Positions 1 to 9,095 of a stretch of DNA of 17,427 nucleotides are shown piece by piece. The notes beneath the pieces were generated by a model, which was not told the origin of the DNA, searched no databases, and was given only the letters and a program-made list of their open reading frames with translations. Made by a program: the position numbers and the translations under genes. The stretch covers positions 1 through 17,427 of the forward strand of contig JALLAP010000193.1 of NCBI GenBank assembly GCA_036939355.1, read 5' to 3'. The DNA comes from Thalassiosira profunda (Eukaryota; Bacillariophyta; Thalassiosirophyceae; Thalassiosirales; Thalassiosiraceae). How positions within the stretch are numbered: the first letter of the stretch is position 1; every line of letters starts with the position of its first letter.

Positions 1-401
1 GTGAAAATAATTCGAAAGTGAAAATGGAAAAGTGAAAATAATGTTAGTGTGGTGAATCTGAAAGTCTCTGTAAATTTGTTGAACGCGCATCTTCCAGGTG
101 TTGTGCTTTGCAAGATTATGAGAGCCGCCGCCGCTGGGAACTACTCAACGTCATCGTCAGAACAAATCCGCCGGGCGGATTGCGGATTTCTTCCCTGGAT
201 CGAAGCATTCGCAATGCGAATGGTGGATCTTTTTCCGATCGACCGCTCCCCACAACTCGTCGGTGCCACAACCTCCTCCCCCCACGCTACACAGCAACAG
301 CCGAGCCATGACGTGCCATAAACTGTCACCACTCAGATAAGAGTTCGCTGTCTACGATCTGATGTGCTACGATGCACTCTGAGTGTTAGTATGCTCTCTC
401 T
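1..401. other. Intergenic region, no supported gene
   Basis: This is the 3' flank of the minus-strand transporter gene. Short open frames exist on both strands (up to 90 codons), but none looks like a conserved protein and they overlap each other. The first 40 bases hold three copies of GTGAAAAT (1-8, 18-25, 32-39). Two small inverted repeats follow: AATCCGCC/GGCGGATT at 165-181 with a one-base centre, and CATTCGC/GCGAATG at 206-222 with a three-base loop. They could form small hairpins in an RNA but nothing shows a function. Confidence 0.6.
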
Positions 402-1755
402 CTATTCCTCCTTTTCCTCGGTAAACTTTGTGAAGTAGGGCACCATGAAACTTCCAATCACGAGCTGCAAGGGATGAATGAACATGACCGGTGCACAGTA
501 CGACGCCAGATTGGGACTGCCTTCGAATATCGTGTTGATCAGCGGCAGTCCAAAGGCCAGGGTTTTGTGCGATGCACAGAACGTTGCCGCCACCGCTTCT
601 CCCGGAGTGTTGTTCAGCATCTTGCTTCGGAAGAGCGCAAAGAGCGAGACCAGCGAGCCGATGTGCAACAGCGGCAGTATGACCAAGAGCGCCACGGCGT
701 GGCTCAGGTCCAACCCCAGCCCTTTCGTGAAGGCGTTGCAGAATGCATTCCACACGATGCCGAGGAGTACTACCTCTTGCAACCTCTTGAAAAACTTCGT
801 TCGCTTTGCGTAGAAATCCTTCACCGGCGTCGCCCGCAGTGCCTGCCCCACGGCCACCGGTAGCAGCACCTTGTTGCATAATTTGGACACCAACTCGAAG
901 AACGGCAGCTCGATTCCTTTCCCAAAAAATCGCAATAGCAGCGCCGGCGTGACGAATATCCCGGCCATGTTGCTAATAACGGTATTGCAGAGCGCCGTTG
1001 CCACGTTGCCCCCCGACGCAGTCGTCAAAATGATGCACATGTTGATCGTCGTGGGCAGGCACGTCAGTATCAGCAACCCCTCGAGCAGCGGCCTGGGCAG
1101 GAGATTCGGTAGAAACGTTTCTATGCCCTTCGTCAATGGCACGCCCACCAGGAACGGCCAGGCGCCAAATGTTACAGTCTGTATCAGCGCGTTCAATTTC
1201 AGGTTGGCCGCGGCGTTGGTCAGTTCAGCCAATTTGAGGCTGATGCCGGAGAGGAGGAAGATGACGGTGACGCCGTACTTTCCGATGAACAGCTCCGGTC
1301 GCAGGAGGCTCCCGTTTTTGCCCAGCTGGGGTTGTTGCGTTCAACAGCACATATGATGTGTTAGGCCATTGAATTGCAACGGTGAGGAGAAAGACAACAC
1401 ATCAACCACCTACCTCCGGAAAGAGCTTGGCGAACGAAACGGCCGCCACCATTCCCAGCAGGAAGAAGTTCTTGGACGCACGCGTTTTCCACCGTTCGAC
1501 CGATGTTGCAGATGACGGCGCGTCGCCGCCGCGGATGGACAGCGCACGCTTCACGGCGCTCGAGCGATTGCAGCCATCATCAGACGAGGCAGGTGTCGAG
1601 TAGAGGCGAGGAAGGACTTGCGCCCTTCGCTCGACGCCCGCGGTGTGATGGGCGACGGGCCGAAGACGCACGCGACGAGGAGCGAGCGAGAAGGCGTCGG
1701 CTTTGGCCGGGAGCGCCGACGGGGCGAGGAGGAGGGCGACGGCGATCAACTTCAT
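402..1755 (-). CDS. Plastid-targeted SLC10A7/BASS4-like membrane transporter (bile acid:Na+ symporter superfamily)
   Basis: Two exons on the minus strand, 1755-1414 and 1325-402, joined in phase 0 across an 88 bp intron, give 421 residues. The join reads ...KLFPE|LGKNG..., and the second exon opens with [11 protein letters not shown] and FLLSGISLK, which match the N-terminal pattern of the SBF-like (SLC10A7/Rch1) family. Later family signatures include the [10 protein letters not shown] and [13 protein letters not shown] stretches and C-terminal [11 protein letters not shown]. Several hydrophobic helices fit a polytopic transporter. The start at 1755 was chosen because it opens a signal peptide ([14 protein letters not shown]) ending ...KADA|FSLAP at residues 21/22, then a basic Ser/Ala stretch to about residue 90. 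That is the bipartite plastid presequence of algae with secondary red plastids, so the protein probably sits in the inner plastid envelope. In plants the related BASS4 is annotated as chloroplastic. The substrate cannot be read from sequence: SLC10A7/Rch1 proteins affect calcium homeostasis, while other plastid BASS proteins carry organic acids. An in-frame ATG at 1812 would bury the signal peptide and is less likely. Confidence 0.85.
1326..1413 (-). other. Intron of the plastid transporter gene
   Basis: This is an 88 bp GT-AG intron. The donor GTAGGT begins at 1413 and the acceptor ...ACCCCAG ends at 1326. Splicing joins codon GAG to CTG in frame and restores the conserved family sequence across the junction. 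Confidence 0.85.
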
Positions 1756-1967
1756 GGATGCTGCGGGTCTGGGTCGGTCACAGATGAGGAGGCGATGGGT
1801 GTGGCGTGCCAACAGGCGCTGTGTGGCCCCAGCGCTTTAGGTATTTGTTGCTCTCTTGCTTGCTGCTACATGCAAAGGAATCAGTATTATTGGGGCGGGG
1901 GAGTTGTGGCAGAGCAGAGTCGTGTCGGCGGGGAGCAAGAGGAGGGGGGTGTCTCCTGCTCTGTGGA
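1756..1967. promoter_or_regulatory. Divergent promoter between the transporter and KH genes
   Basis: Only 212 bp separate the two start codons, which face away from each other. Both 5' UTRs and promoters must lie here or extend into the neighbour. There is a GGGGCGGGGG stretch near 1892-1901 but no clear TATA box. The role is inferred from gene orientation alone. Confidence 0.5.
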
Positions 1968-2917
1968 ATGATCGGCTACGGACGCGGCGGCGGCGGCGGC
2001 GGCGGATTTGGCGGCTTCCCCTACCGCTCGTCCCACCAGCAAGGCCAGGACGGGCGCGGGAGAGGAGGCGCGGGGCGCGGCCGTGGACGAGGACGACGGC
2101 AGAGGCGACCACAGAAGCGAAGTGATGGCGGCATCTCCTACCAGGCCGAGCTGCAGGTGCCGCCGCATCGACGGGGACGGATCGTCGGGCGGGGCGGGGC
2201 GACGTTGGGGCGATTGAGGGAGGAGACGAGGGCTAAAATCTTTGTTCCCCGGCAGAGGCGGCCGCGGCGGCGACAGAGCGATGAAGATGATGGGCAACCT
2301 CAGGAGCACGCCCCATCAGACCAGCATGATGTGCATCCGGTGCGGGTGAACGCGTCGGAGCTGCCCGACCTCCTCCACGCGTTCTACGAAATCCGAATGC
2401 TACTGTCTCGGGACGAGAACACGGGCGACGACGCAACGGTTTCCTGCCTCGTGAAGATGAGGGCCAACAGTGGGCGCGAAAACGACAATCGAGATGGGAC
2501 GGAGGTCCGTGTGGACGGGCTCCTCATCGTTTCCTCGGCAAGCTCCTCAAACGCAGCAGCATATGGCAGTGAATCGCTCCTCTTTCGGGGCATGGCGGCT
2601 TCGCTATCACAGCACGAGAATGATTCGGCGAATGCATCGAGCAATGAAGCTTCTATCGATGCACCACCGCGGCAACAGCTCCTCGCCTACGCCGTCGAAT
2701 CCGCATTGAGCGAGGAGATGTCGCCACGGTGGTGGACAACCTTCGCTTCGTCGATGCGTCGGATGTGGAAGGATGCCAGTGGTTCTATCGACGTCCAATA
2801 TCGAGGAATGGGGTCGAGGGCGAGGCAACCGCCCCGCGCGGCGGAGTGGTGTTTGTGTTTGGGGCGGAGAGCAATCCTCAAACGATATGTTGGGCTATCA
2901 AGGAGGCTATGGTATGA
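1968..2917 (+). CDS. RGG-rich, single KH-domain RNA-binding protein (apparent frameshift)
   Basis: Translation from the ATG at 1968 (MIGYGRGGGG) gives a Gly/Arg-rich segment over residues 5-50, typical of RGG RNA-binding regions and coded partly by a CGG repeat. A type I KH domain begins at about residue 56. The GxxG loop is G74-R-G-G77 within GRIVGRGGATL, followed by the helix LREETRAKIFVP. An Arg/Asp/Gln-rich insert and a possible last KH strand and helix (HPVRVNAS to about residue 147) follow. The frame used to this point stays open to 3011 (347 residues), but after about 2720 it turns Arg/Trp-rich and unnatural. The frame one base back reads DVATVVDNLRFVDASD and GGVVFVFGAESNPQ to a stop at 2915-2917, with better codon usage. 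One missing base near 2700-2725 would explain this. An intron between the frames was sought and not found. A GTATGA at 2912 could be a splice donor, so the true 3' end is uncertain. The function of the C-terminal part is unrecognised. Confidence 0.6.
1984..2006 (+). repeat. CGG/GGC trinucleotide run coding poly-Gly
   Basis: A run of about seven GGC/CGG units encodes the Gly stretch at the N-terminus of the KH protein. Such runs change length easily. Confidence 0.7.
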
Positions 2918-2978
2918 TCGGTGGAACGCTGGAGCAAGGATAATGTACGAACAGAATGTTAGAAACGCCGCACGCGCA

Positions 2979-3014
2979 TACCTACATAGTATCGTATCGT
3001 ATCGTATGTAGGTA
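2979..3014. repeat. Perfect 10 bp inverted repeat with a TATCG-repeat loop
   Basis: The arms TACCTACATA (2979-2988) and TATGTAGGTA (3005-3014) are perfectly complementary. The 16-base loop is G followed by three TATCG units. The hairpin falls between the probable end of the KH gene and the start of the STAND ATPase gene. It could mark a 3' processing site or a cruciform; its function is unknown. Confidence 0.75.
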
Positions 3015-3073
3015 CTTACCCCCAATCAGGGGCGGACGAACGGAAGGAAGGAGATGAAAATCCGCGACACTGC
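3015..3073 (+). promoter_or_regulatory. Short 5' flank of the STAND ATPase gene with a CCAAT motif
   Basis: A CCAAT pentamer at 3022-3026 is followed directly by a GGGGCGG stretch. Both are common eukaryotic promoter motifs. The spacer from the upstream gene is very short, so the promoter may overlap the KH gene. Functional use is inferred only from position. Confidence 0.25.
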
Positions 3074-6000
3074 ATGCAGCCAAAAGCAAAGAGCGGCCCG
3101 CCAGGCCAAGACACTCCCCCAGCCCCCGGCCGCCCAGAACGTCGGCAAACGGGCCGCTCTGGACGACGGACATTCACTCTCTTGGGCGCAAACATGCCGT
3201 CGATGCAGCGCCTGCAGATCTCTCCCACCCCGCGGCTCGGCGGTGCACCGTCGGGCGGCAAGGCCATTTCGATCCACGACAGCAGAGACGTCGGTGCAGG
3301 TTCAGGTGAAGGTGCAGGCGGACGCCGCGCCGAGTTCCACGCCCTCCACAAAGCCTACCTCTCTGCAGACGCTGGTCCCCAGGTGGCCGTCGTGACCGGC
3401 CCTTCGGGCATCGGAAAATCGTACTTTGTCGCCCAAAGCCTCCGCGTCATCTGCCGCCGCGACGATGGAGAGGAAGGGGGCAGTTTCGTCGTGTCGGGGA
3501 AGTGCAACGAGATGAATCAGAACCAGCCGTACAGCTCCATCGTCGAGGCGCTGGGGATGCTTTGCAAGCAGCTCTCGCGGAGGGACCTATTGCTCGACTC
3601 GATACGGGAGGACATTTTAACCGCACTGAATGGTGAGGGGGCGGTGCTTGTCGATTTCGTGCCCACTGCCAGGGACGTGCTTGGGGAGGATGAGCACAAT
3701 GGTGTGAGGGAATTGAAGGGGAAGGAACGTCGGGTCAGGCTTGAGCGGGTGGTGCGTCGGTTCCTAAAGGTGGTATCGTCGTACTGCCCGGTGGTTGTAG
3801 TTCTGGACGATTTGCAATGGGCCGATGGGCCGACGATGAATCTCGTCCGGTCCCTTGCCACCTCTCCCAGTCTGAGGGGATTGCTCCTCGTTTGCATCTA
3901 CCGCGAGGACGACAAGCGAAACATGTTGGACAAGCACTTCCTCGAGGTGGGAGATGATGCGAACATCACGAATATTCGGATCGAACCCCTCACGAGCATG
4001 CGAGGATTGGTCGACTCAAGCGGATTGGACCTCACACCCGACGACGCCACAAGGATAGCCGAATGGCTGCAAGAACATTCCAAGGGCAATACCTTCTTCG
4101 CAGTACGACTTCTGGGCTATTTGCTGTTCCGGAACGACGCCAAACCGGCTCAGATAGTTGATACATTGGAGAGCATGTCCATCCCTCCTACGTTGGAGGA
4201 CTTGCTGTCCATCGAAATCCGTGCCTTGCCCCCGTTCACGAGGGATGCACTCATTCGCGCCTCGTGTATTGGTACGTTATTGTGTTCTTTCTTCGTCGTC
4301 GTGCATCCATCGTCTCTTCTTACTTACTATTCATGTGTTTCGTAGGACTCTATTTCGATGACTTCGTGTTGAAGCAAGCAATACTCTTGCCCTGCATAGA
4401 CGACGAGGTCACAAAGCTTGCATCCTTTCGGCGACAGAGCTGTCTATCCGAGGGCTTGGTCGTCGCCCAGCGAATGGGCCTCGTGGAAGAGATGGGCTCG
4501 CTGGGGTACCGCTTCGTTCATGATTCGATGTGGAAGGCATTTTACAGCATGCTGTCTACGGACAATCGCGAAATGCTCCACCTGGAAATCGGGCGGGTGA
4601 TGAAGAAGAGACTCCAACCTCCGTCGCAAGATAATCCCAATCGAAGGAGCAGCACACGCACACCACAGACCAATACAATAGGTGTTACCACGAGGGATAT
4701 GGACAGCTTTGTCAATCGATACCTCTGCTCGACGGTGGATCAATTCAACCGAGCAGGGACAGATCACATGTCCAGCGCAGAAGTAGTCGAGTTACTTCTT
4801 ATGAACATCCGGGCTGCTGAGCTGAGTTCTGCGGCGTGTTCCTGGAAATCAGCTGTGCAGTACCTCGACCAAACCAAGCCGATGTTGCAAAAGGATGAGC
4901 ACTGGCTGTACCGATACGACATGTGCCTGCTGGTGAACAATATGGATGCCGAGATCAATCTGTCCCTCTGCAACTTTGAACGAGCCGCATCGACGGTGGA
5001 TATCATTCTGAGGCACGGGCAATCCATTGACGACACGTATGGGGCATATCTCGTGCTCATGCGCAGCCTAAACTCCCAGAAGAAAACGGCCGAGGCGCTC
5101 TCAATTGCATCGGACGTTTTGGAACAGCTGGGCGTAGAGGCCGCCTGGATCAAGCAGGATGCGACAACAGAAAAGGATAAGTTCCGAAAGCAGGTCAAGA
5201 AACAGGCCAAGAAGCAATCATGGGTGAGCTTGTCCTCTCTGAAGCAAATCGATGACGAAAGGAAGTTGAAAGTGAGTTAATACATCAGTCCTATTTTGAG
5301 TTGTATGGAGGGGATGCTCTGACTGATGTGTCTTCCTCTCTTCTCTCAGGCGATCAAGATCTTCTACTGGCTCCTTGTCGCCACCTATGGCACAGAGCTG
5401 CACGAGCTCGTTGCGGGCAAGATTTTCCTCTTGACGATTGAGCACGGATTCTCAGAAGAGGGGATCAATGGGATACTGACGTACGCCTCGGGATATCTTC
5501 CGCTCAGTAAAAAGAAGAATGAGATGCTGCGAGCCGCCATTCAACTGCACAAGAGAGTAAAGACCGGAAGATTGACCCATGATTACTGCTTGATCCTTGG
5601 TGAGTCAAGCCTTTGTCAATGCCATTTGGATTGCTTTCTTCTCGACACATTGCATTGACATATTATTCCTCTGCTAGGTGGGTATCTACAATGCTGGTCG
5701 GATCCACTGCGAGAGTCGCTGGCGACACTTCTCGAGGGGCTCAAGGTTGGAGCTAAACACGGCCACATCGATAACGCCGCAATTTGCGGATCTCTGCTGA
5801 GCTCGTACTCGCTTTTTTCAGGTGAACGGCTGGCAACTGTCGAGGATCGAATGCGATCTTTTGCAGATTGGGCAAAAGAAGAGAGGCTGTATGGCAGCTC
5901 TCGCCTAGGCTTTTTGCCCTACCTGCAACTTGTAAAGAGCCTTCAGCAGGGCGGATGTGGCGAGAAAGATTCGGTGCTGGCCGGAAAGGAAATGGGCCTT

Positions 6001-6636
6001 GACGAGATGAAGGAAGCTGCAGCGAAGAGCCCCATGGTATCGTGCTCCCTAGCATTGTGCCAGCTGGCGCTCGCCTGCATCATGAGCGATTACTCTCTAG
6101 CAGGAGACATTCTCCTGGGTGCACCAGATGTACTCCAGCTTCGACCCGGACACTTCTCAGGCTGTAGGTTCACACTCTACGAGTTCCTGACTTCCGCGGA
6201 GCTTGCCCGCAGCAGTAACAAGTCCTCGAACTGGAGCAAGCGTGCGGGCGTCGCACAAAAACAGATTCAAGAGTGGGCGAAGCACGGTGTTGTCAACTGC
6301 GACCATCTCATTCCTCTTATTGAAGCAGAGATGGCTTTGGTGAAGGGGAAAAAGTCATCTGCGGCCAAACATTATGCTCGCGCGATGAAGTTGGTGGAGA
6401 AGGCGAACGGCTCTAGCTACAATTTGCAGGACCGAGCCATCTCCGTGGAACGTGCTGCGCATTTCTATCATTCACAAGGTGATATACCCGCGGCTGCATC
6501 TTGCTACTCAAAGTCCAGAGATCTCTACGAAGAATGGGGTGCCACGAGGAAAGCTGAACAGCTCAAAGCCAAGGCCGGAGCTTTGGAGGCCGGCCAAAGG
6601 TACTCACAGATGTTGAAGCGCATCAATAAAGAATAG
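3074..6636 (+). CDS. STAND-class P-loop ATPase (AAA_16/Orc1-like) with helical-repeat C-terminus
   Basis: Four exons, 3074-4271, 4346-5271, 5350-5599 and 5678-6636, splice in frame to 1110 residues. A Pro/Arg-rich leader is followed at about residue 83 by RRAEFHALHKAYL. The Walker A motif GPSGIGKS is at 109-116, a CNEMNQNQPYSSIVEAL element at about 144-160, and the Walker B motif VVVVLDDLQWAD at 240-251. This is the AAA_16 ATPase found behind cyclase and kinase domains, for example in soluble adenylyl cyclase and bacterial signalling ATPases, and in MalT-like regulators. After the ATPase comes a winged-helix-like stretch (GLYFDDFVLKQ... GYRFVHDSMWKAFYSM). The remaining ~700 residues are helical with TPR-like spacing, such as ISVERAAHFYHSQGD and AAASCYSKSRDLYEEWG near the end. 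Such proteins act as nucleotide-driven switches or scaffolds. No cyclase, kinase or other output domain is visible here, so the output is unknown. The ATG at 3074 is the upstream-most good choice; Met41 at 3194 is an alternative. The terminal exon is present again at 9110-10065. Confidence 0.8.
4272..4345 (+). other. Intron 1 of the STAND ATPase gene
   Basis: A 74 bp GT-AG intron (donor GTACGT, acceptor TTTCGTAG) interrupts a Gly codon after its first base. Splicing joins RASCIG to LYFDDF. Reading through would stop at 4345. Confidence 0.85.
5272..5349 (+). other. Intron 2 of the STAND ATPase gene
   Basis: A 78 bp intron with donor GTGAGT, a pyrimidine-rich tract and acceptor CTCTCAG. It is in phase 0 and joins ...ERKLK to AIKIFYW. 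An in-frame stop lies just inside the intron (5278-5280). Confidence 0.85.
5600..5677 (+). other. Intron 3 of the STAND ATPase gene
   Basis: A 78 bp intron, donor GTGAGT and acceptor CTGCTAG, splits a Gly codon after its first base and joins CLILG to GYLQCW. Its last 14 bases also begin the second copy of the duplicated block, after the 'n' at 9095. Confidence 0.85.
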
Positions 6637-6696
6637 ACTGTATAATTATAAGCGCGTAAGAAGGATTGATCGGTAAAATGTGTTAGCATAACGTAA
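6637..6696. other. Convergent 3' ends of the STAND and CLEC16A genes (copy 1)
   Basis: Only 60 bp separate two stop codons facing each other, so the 3' UTRs must overlap. An AATAAA at 6625-6630 lies within the last codons of the plus-strand gene and could serve as a poly(A) signal. Confidence 0.5.
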
Positions 6697-9094
6697 TTAT
6701 TTTGCCAACAGTGCCGCCTTTATCCGAGACCCCCGCTTGGCGCGGGCCTTTGCAATCTTAGCAGAAAGGACCTTGCAAGCATGCCCCGCGGCATTGGCGT
6801 CCTCGAACCACAGGTCCATCCTGCTCCGCGTCAGTCGGAGGCCATTGGGGCCCAGGTTGGGCCCACCGCGGCCGCGCGAGCTCGCCGTTCTGTCCACCAT
6901 GAAGAGCGAAGGCGGGCGAGGATCCAGCGACGCGTGCGCGAAGAGCAACCGCCGTGCCGGGGTCTTGTTGTTCACCGCCGATGACGCGTCCTTCTTCACA
7001 GCGAGGCAGGCCAACCGACACGCTGTGATGACACGTCCCTCTCCGCCCGTCCCACCGTGGCCTGGCTCGGCGAGGACGGCCCACTTGCCAACGACGACCA
7101 GGTAGAGGCTCTGCCACTCGATGCCCTCGTTGGAGATGCAGGTGCGGCCGGTGAACAGAGACGCCATGTTGGGGTGCACCTCGCACACACAGGGGAATGC
7201 CGCCTTGCCAACAAGCCCAACAGAGGAGCCGTGCTCTGGCGGAGAGCCGCCGTCATGCTTGGCGTCCGATTCCGAAGAGTCTCCTTCGTCCAGCAGAGAA
7301 ATGGCAAACTTGGAAGAAATGTGAGCCAGCGCTGACCCTTCTTCGACGGAATCGTCGTCGTCGAAGCTCCTCGCCTGTGTGGCGACGAGTGACAATTTCT
7401 TCCTTTTGGAAACCCGCCTCTCTGCCGACGCTTCCATCTCCATCTCGTCTTCCAACGCCGCGCTCAGCTTCGTCAGTTTCATGTAAAAGGCATCGAGGTA
7501 CACGCAGGCGAGGGCCCACGATGTCGCACAATAGAAAGGCGTGCTTTGCCTCGCCTCCTCGGCGGCAATGGCCATGTTGTCGACCACGTGGGTGCCCTCG
7601 CAAAGGAGGGCACTTGTCCCGGAGATGGAAATGGACGACAGAACTTCCAGACCGTAACGATATTGTTCCTTGGAATCTCCGCCCTCGCCCTGCTCTTTGA
7701 GGTAACAAACGTGTTCCACGACGCTGTTGGTGACCCTGTCCGGCTGGTCGAAGAAGAATCGGTCGAGCAGCCAGCTTTCGAGGTACTGGTTGTCCGCGGT
7801 CGACTTGTTCTTCCTCGGATCGCCTTCTCGTGTCTTATTATCCAAATGGGAAGGAAGAGTCATCAGATGCTCGGCTGCCTGCAAACGAATGTCACCCACA
7901 ATCTCCTCTACAATGCAGATGTAGTCGTGGTTCTCCGACAGGATGTCCATCAGCGTCCGCGCTGCGATCTGGTTGAAGTGGCACTTCCACCACCCATCGT
8001 AGGTGACGGAAAGGTTGACAATTCCACGACACAAGGGCCTCAGCGTGTCTTTCACATCGAGAGACTTTGGCTTGGCGGTTGTCCCATTTTGATCGCAGTC
8101 GCTCCTCGACGCGAACATGATCTTCTGGGCAATCGCGCTATCCACGGAGGAAACGGCAGCATGAAGCGCCGCAATTGCCAGCGGCTGAAGGCTCACCATT
8201 TCTTCCGTTCCTGCTATTGCCGACAGGAGGATGGTCCGGTAGGGATTGGAGCGCGTGGTGGCCGACTCTGATTCCGTTTGGGAGGGAGAAATGTTGCTTC
8301 TCAGCATGTCGACCAACGCTGGCGCCAAGATGAAGACGCATGTATTGGCAAAATCCAACGTGGTGTCGCCTTTCTCTCCCTCTTCGCTTTCATGTAGCCC
8401 AGTCCCAAATGTGTAGACGTTGACTTCCCTCTGGAATGCCTCGCTCTCCCTCGAGGCTTGGGCCTGGTTCTCCTCGGTTCGAATCTCCAGCTGCAAATCG
8501 TCGCCGCAGCACTCTCCGTCGCTCGTCCTCTTTGGCAGTGTGATGCGCGGCGGGGCGCTGATGACCATTCCGCCGGATGCTTCGGGTGAAAATGGATGCA
8601 GCAGTGCCGTCAGCAGTAGGTGGCGGAAGGTGGGGTTGGACACCGTGTGAAAGATCACCAAGAGGCCAAGCAGGGCGGTCTTGGAGGGCGCCACGTCCAT
8701 GTCTCGAGACGAGTACGATTGCGGCTTTTCCGAGGCCTCGGATGTTGCAGATTGAGCTGTTTCTATTGCTGGTGCATCGACACTGCCATTCGCTGTGTGT
8801 CCTCCTCCATCGTCGACGTTCTCGGAAGAGACTCCATCATCGGTTGAGATGCCCTCGCCATTGGACACGGTCGAACTCTTCGACAAAAAGGGTGGGGGCG
8901 ACTGCGGCGTGATCACTGGCCTCCTCTCCTCTTCCCCGTGCTTCTGAGGTGTTCCATCGTCGGATCTTCTCTTCGACGATGAAAATCGATGCAACGGGAG
9001 CAGCAGCGGCTGCAGAAGCATTGGGTAGACAAACGTCGCCAGCATCATCTCGATCGCCTGCTCGTTCAGCGATATCAACCCCACTTTCAACAAG
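6697..9094 (-). CDS. CLEC16A/TT9-family protein, C-terminal half only (copy 1, truncated at assembly join)
   Basis: An open frame of about 798 codons on the minus strand starts without a true initiator at the 'n' (9095) and ends with TAA at 6697-6699. Its first residues, LLKVGLISLNEQAIEMMLA, continue the sequence coded at 12586 and below in the full gene, so the N-terminal FPL part is missing here. It is collinear with the C-terminal half of the complete gene, with about 5-6% residue differences and identity over the last ~170 residues. It shows Ser/Thr-rich linkers, helical blocks and a C-terminal stretch (SLYLVVVGKWAVLAEPG ... LRLTRSRMDLWFEDANAA) that resembles a PH-like fold. All indels relative to the other copy are in frame (for example EGEGG against EGG). 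It is probably the other allele of the same gene, not a separate gene. If the duplication is real it would be a 5'-truncated pseudogene. Confidence 0.75.
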
Positions 9095-9095
9095 N
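9095..9095. other. Assembly join (single n)
   Basis: One ambiguous base separates copy 1 from copy 2 of the duplicated block. Unlike the two later joins there is no repeated sequence across it. The left side ends mid-CLEC16A and the right side begins inside STAND intron 3, so the adjacency is doubtful. Confidence 0.9.

Larger units (their letters stand above)
5664..9094. repeat. Duplicated ~3.4 kb block, copy 1
   Basis: This block (end of intron 3, last STAND exon, and the C-terminal half of CLEC16A) recurs at 9096-12512 in the same orientation. Both copies begin at TATTCCTCTG and end at ACTTTCAACAAG, and copy 1 stops exactly at the 'n'. By eye, divergence is about 8-9% over 5730-6400 and beyond 7250, but only about 2% over about 6430-7230. 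Divergent alleles placed in tandem by the assembler are likelier than a real duplication. Confidence 0.9.

Noticed and set aside
1806..1967. Upstream extension of the KH protein to an earlier ATG
   Set aside because: The added 54 residues are Cys/Leu/Arg-rich with no natural look and lie in the divergent promoter. The ATG at 1968 begins the RGG region directly.
2918..3073. KH and STAND genes as one fused gene, spliced from GTATGA at 2912 to an AG at 3028-3029
   Set aside because: The frame after the KH stop stays open into the STAND gene, so fusion is possible, but no conserved sequence spans the junction and each gene has its own plausible start.
7546..8271. Plus-strand open frame of 241 codons opposite CLEC16A copy 1
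   Set aside because: The same antisense frame in copy 2 is interrupted, while the minus-strand frame is conserved with in-frame indels in both copies.
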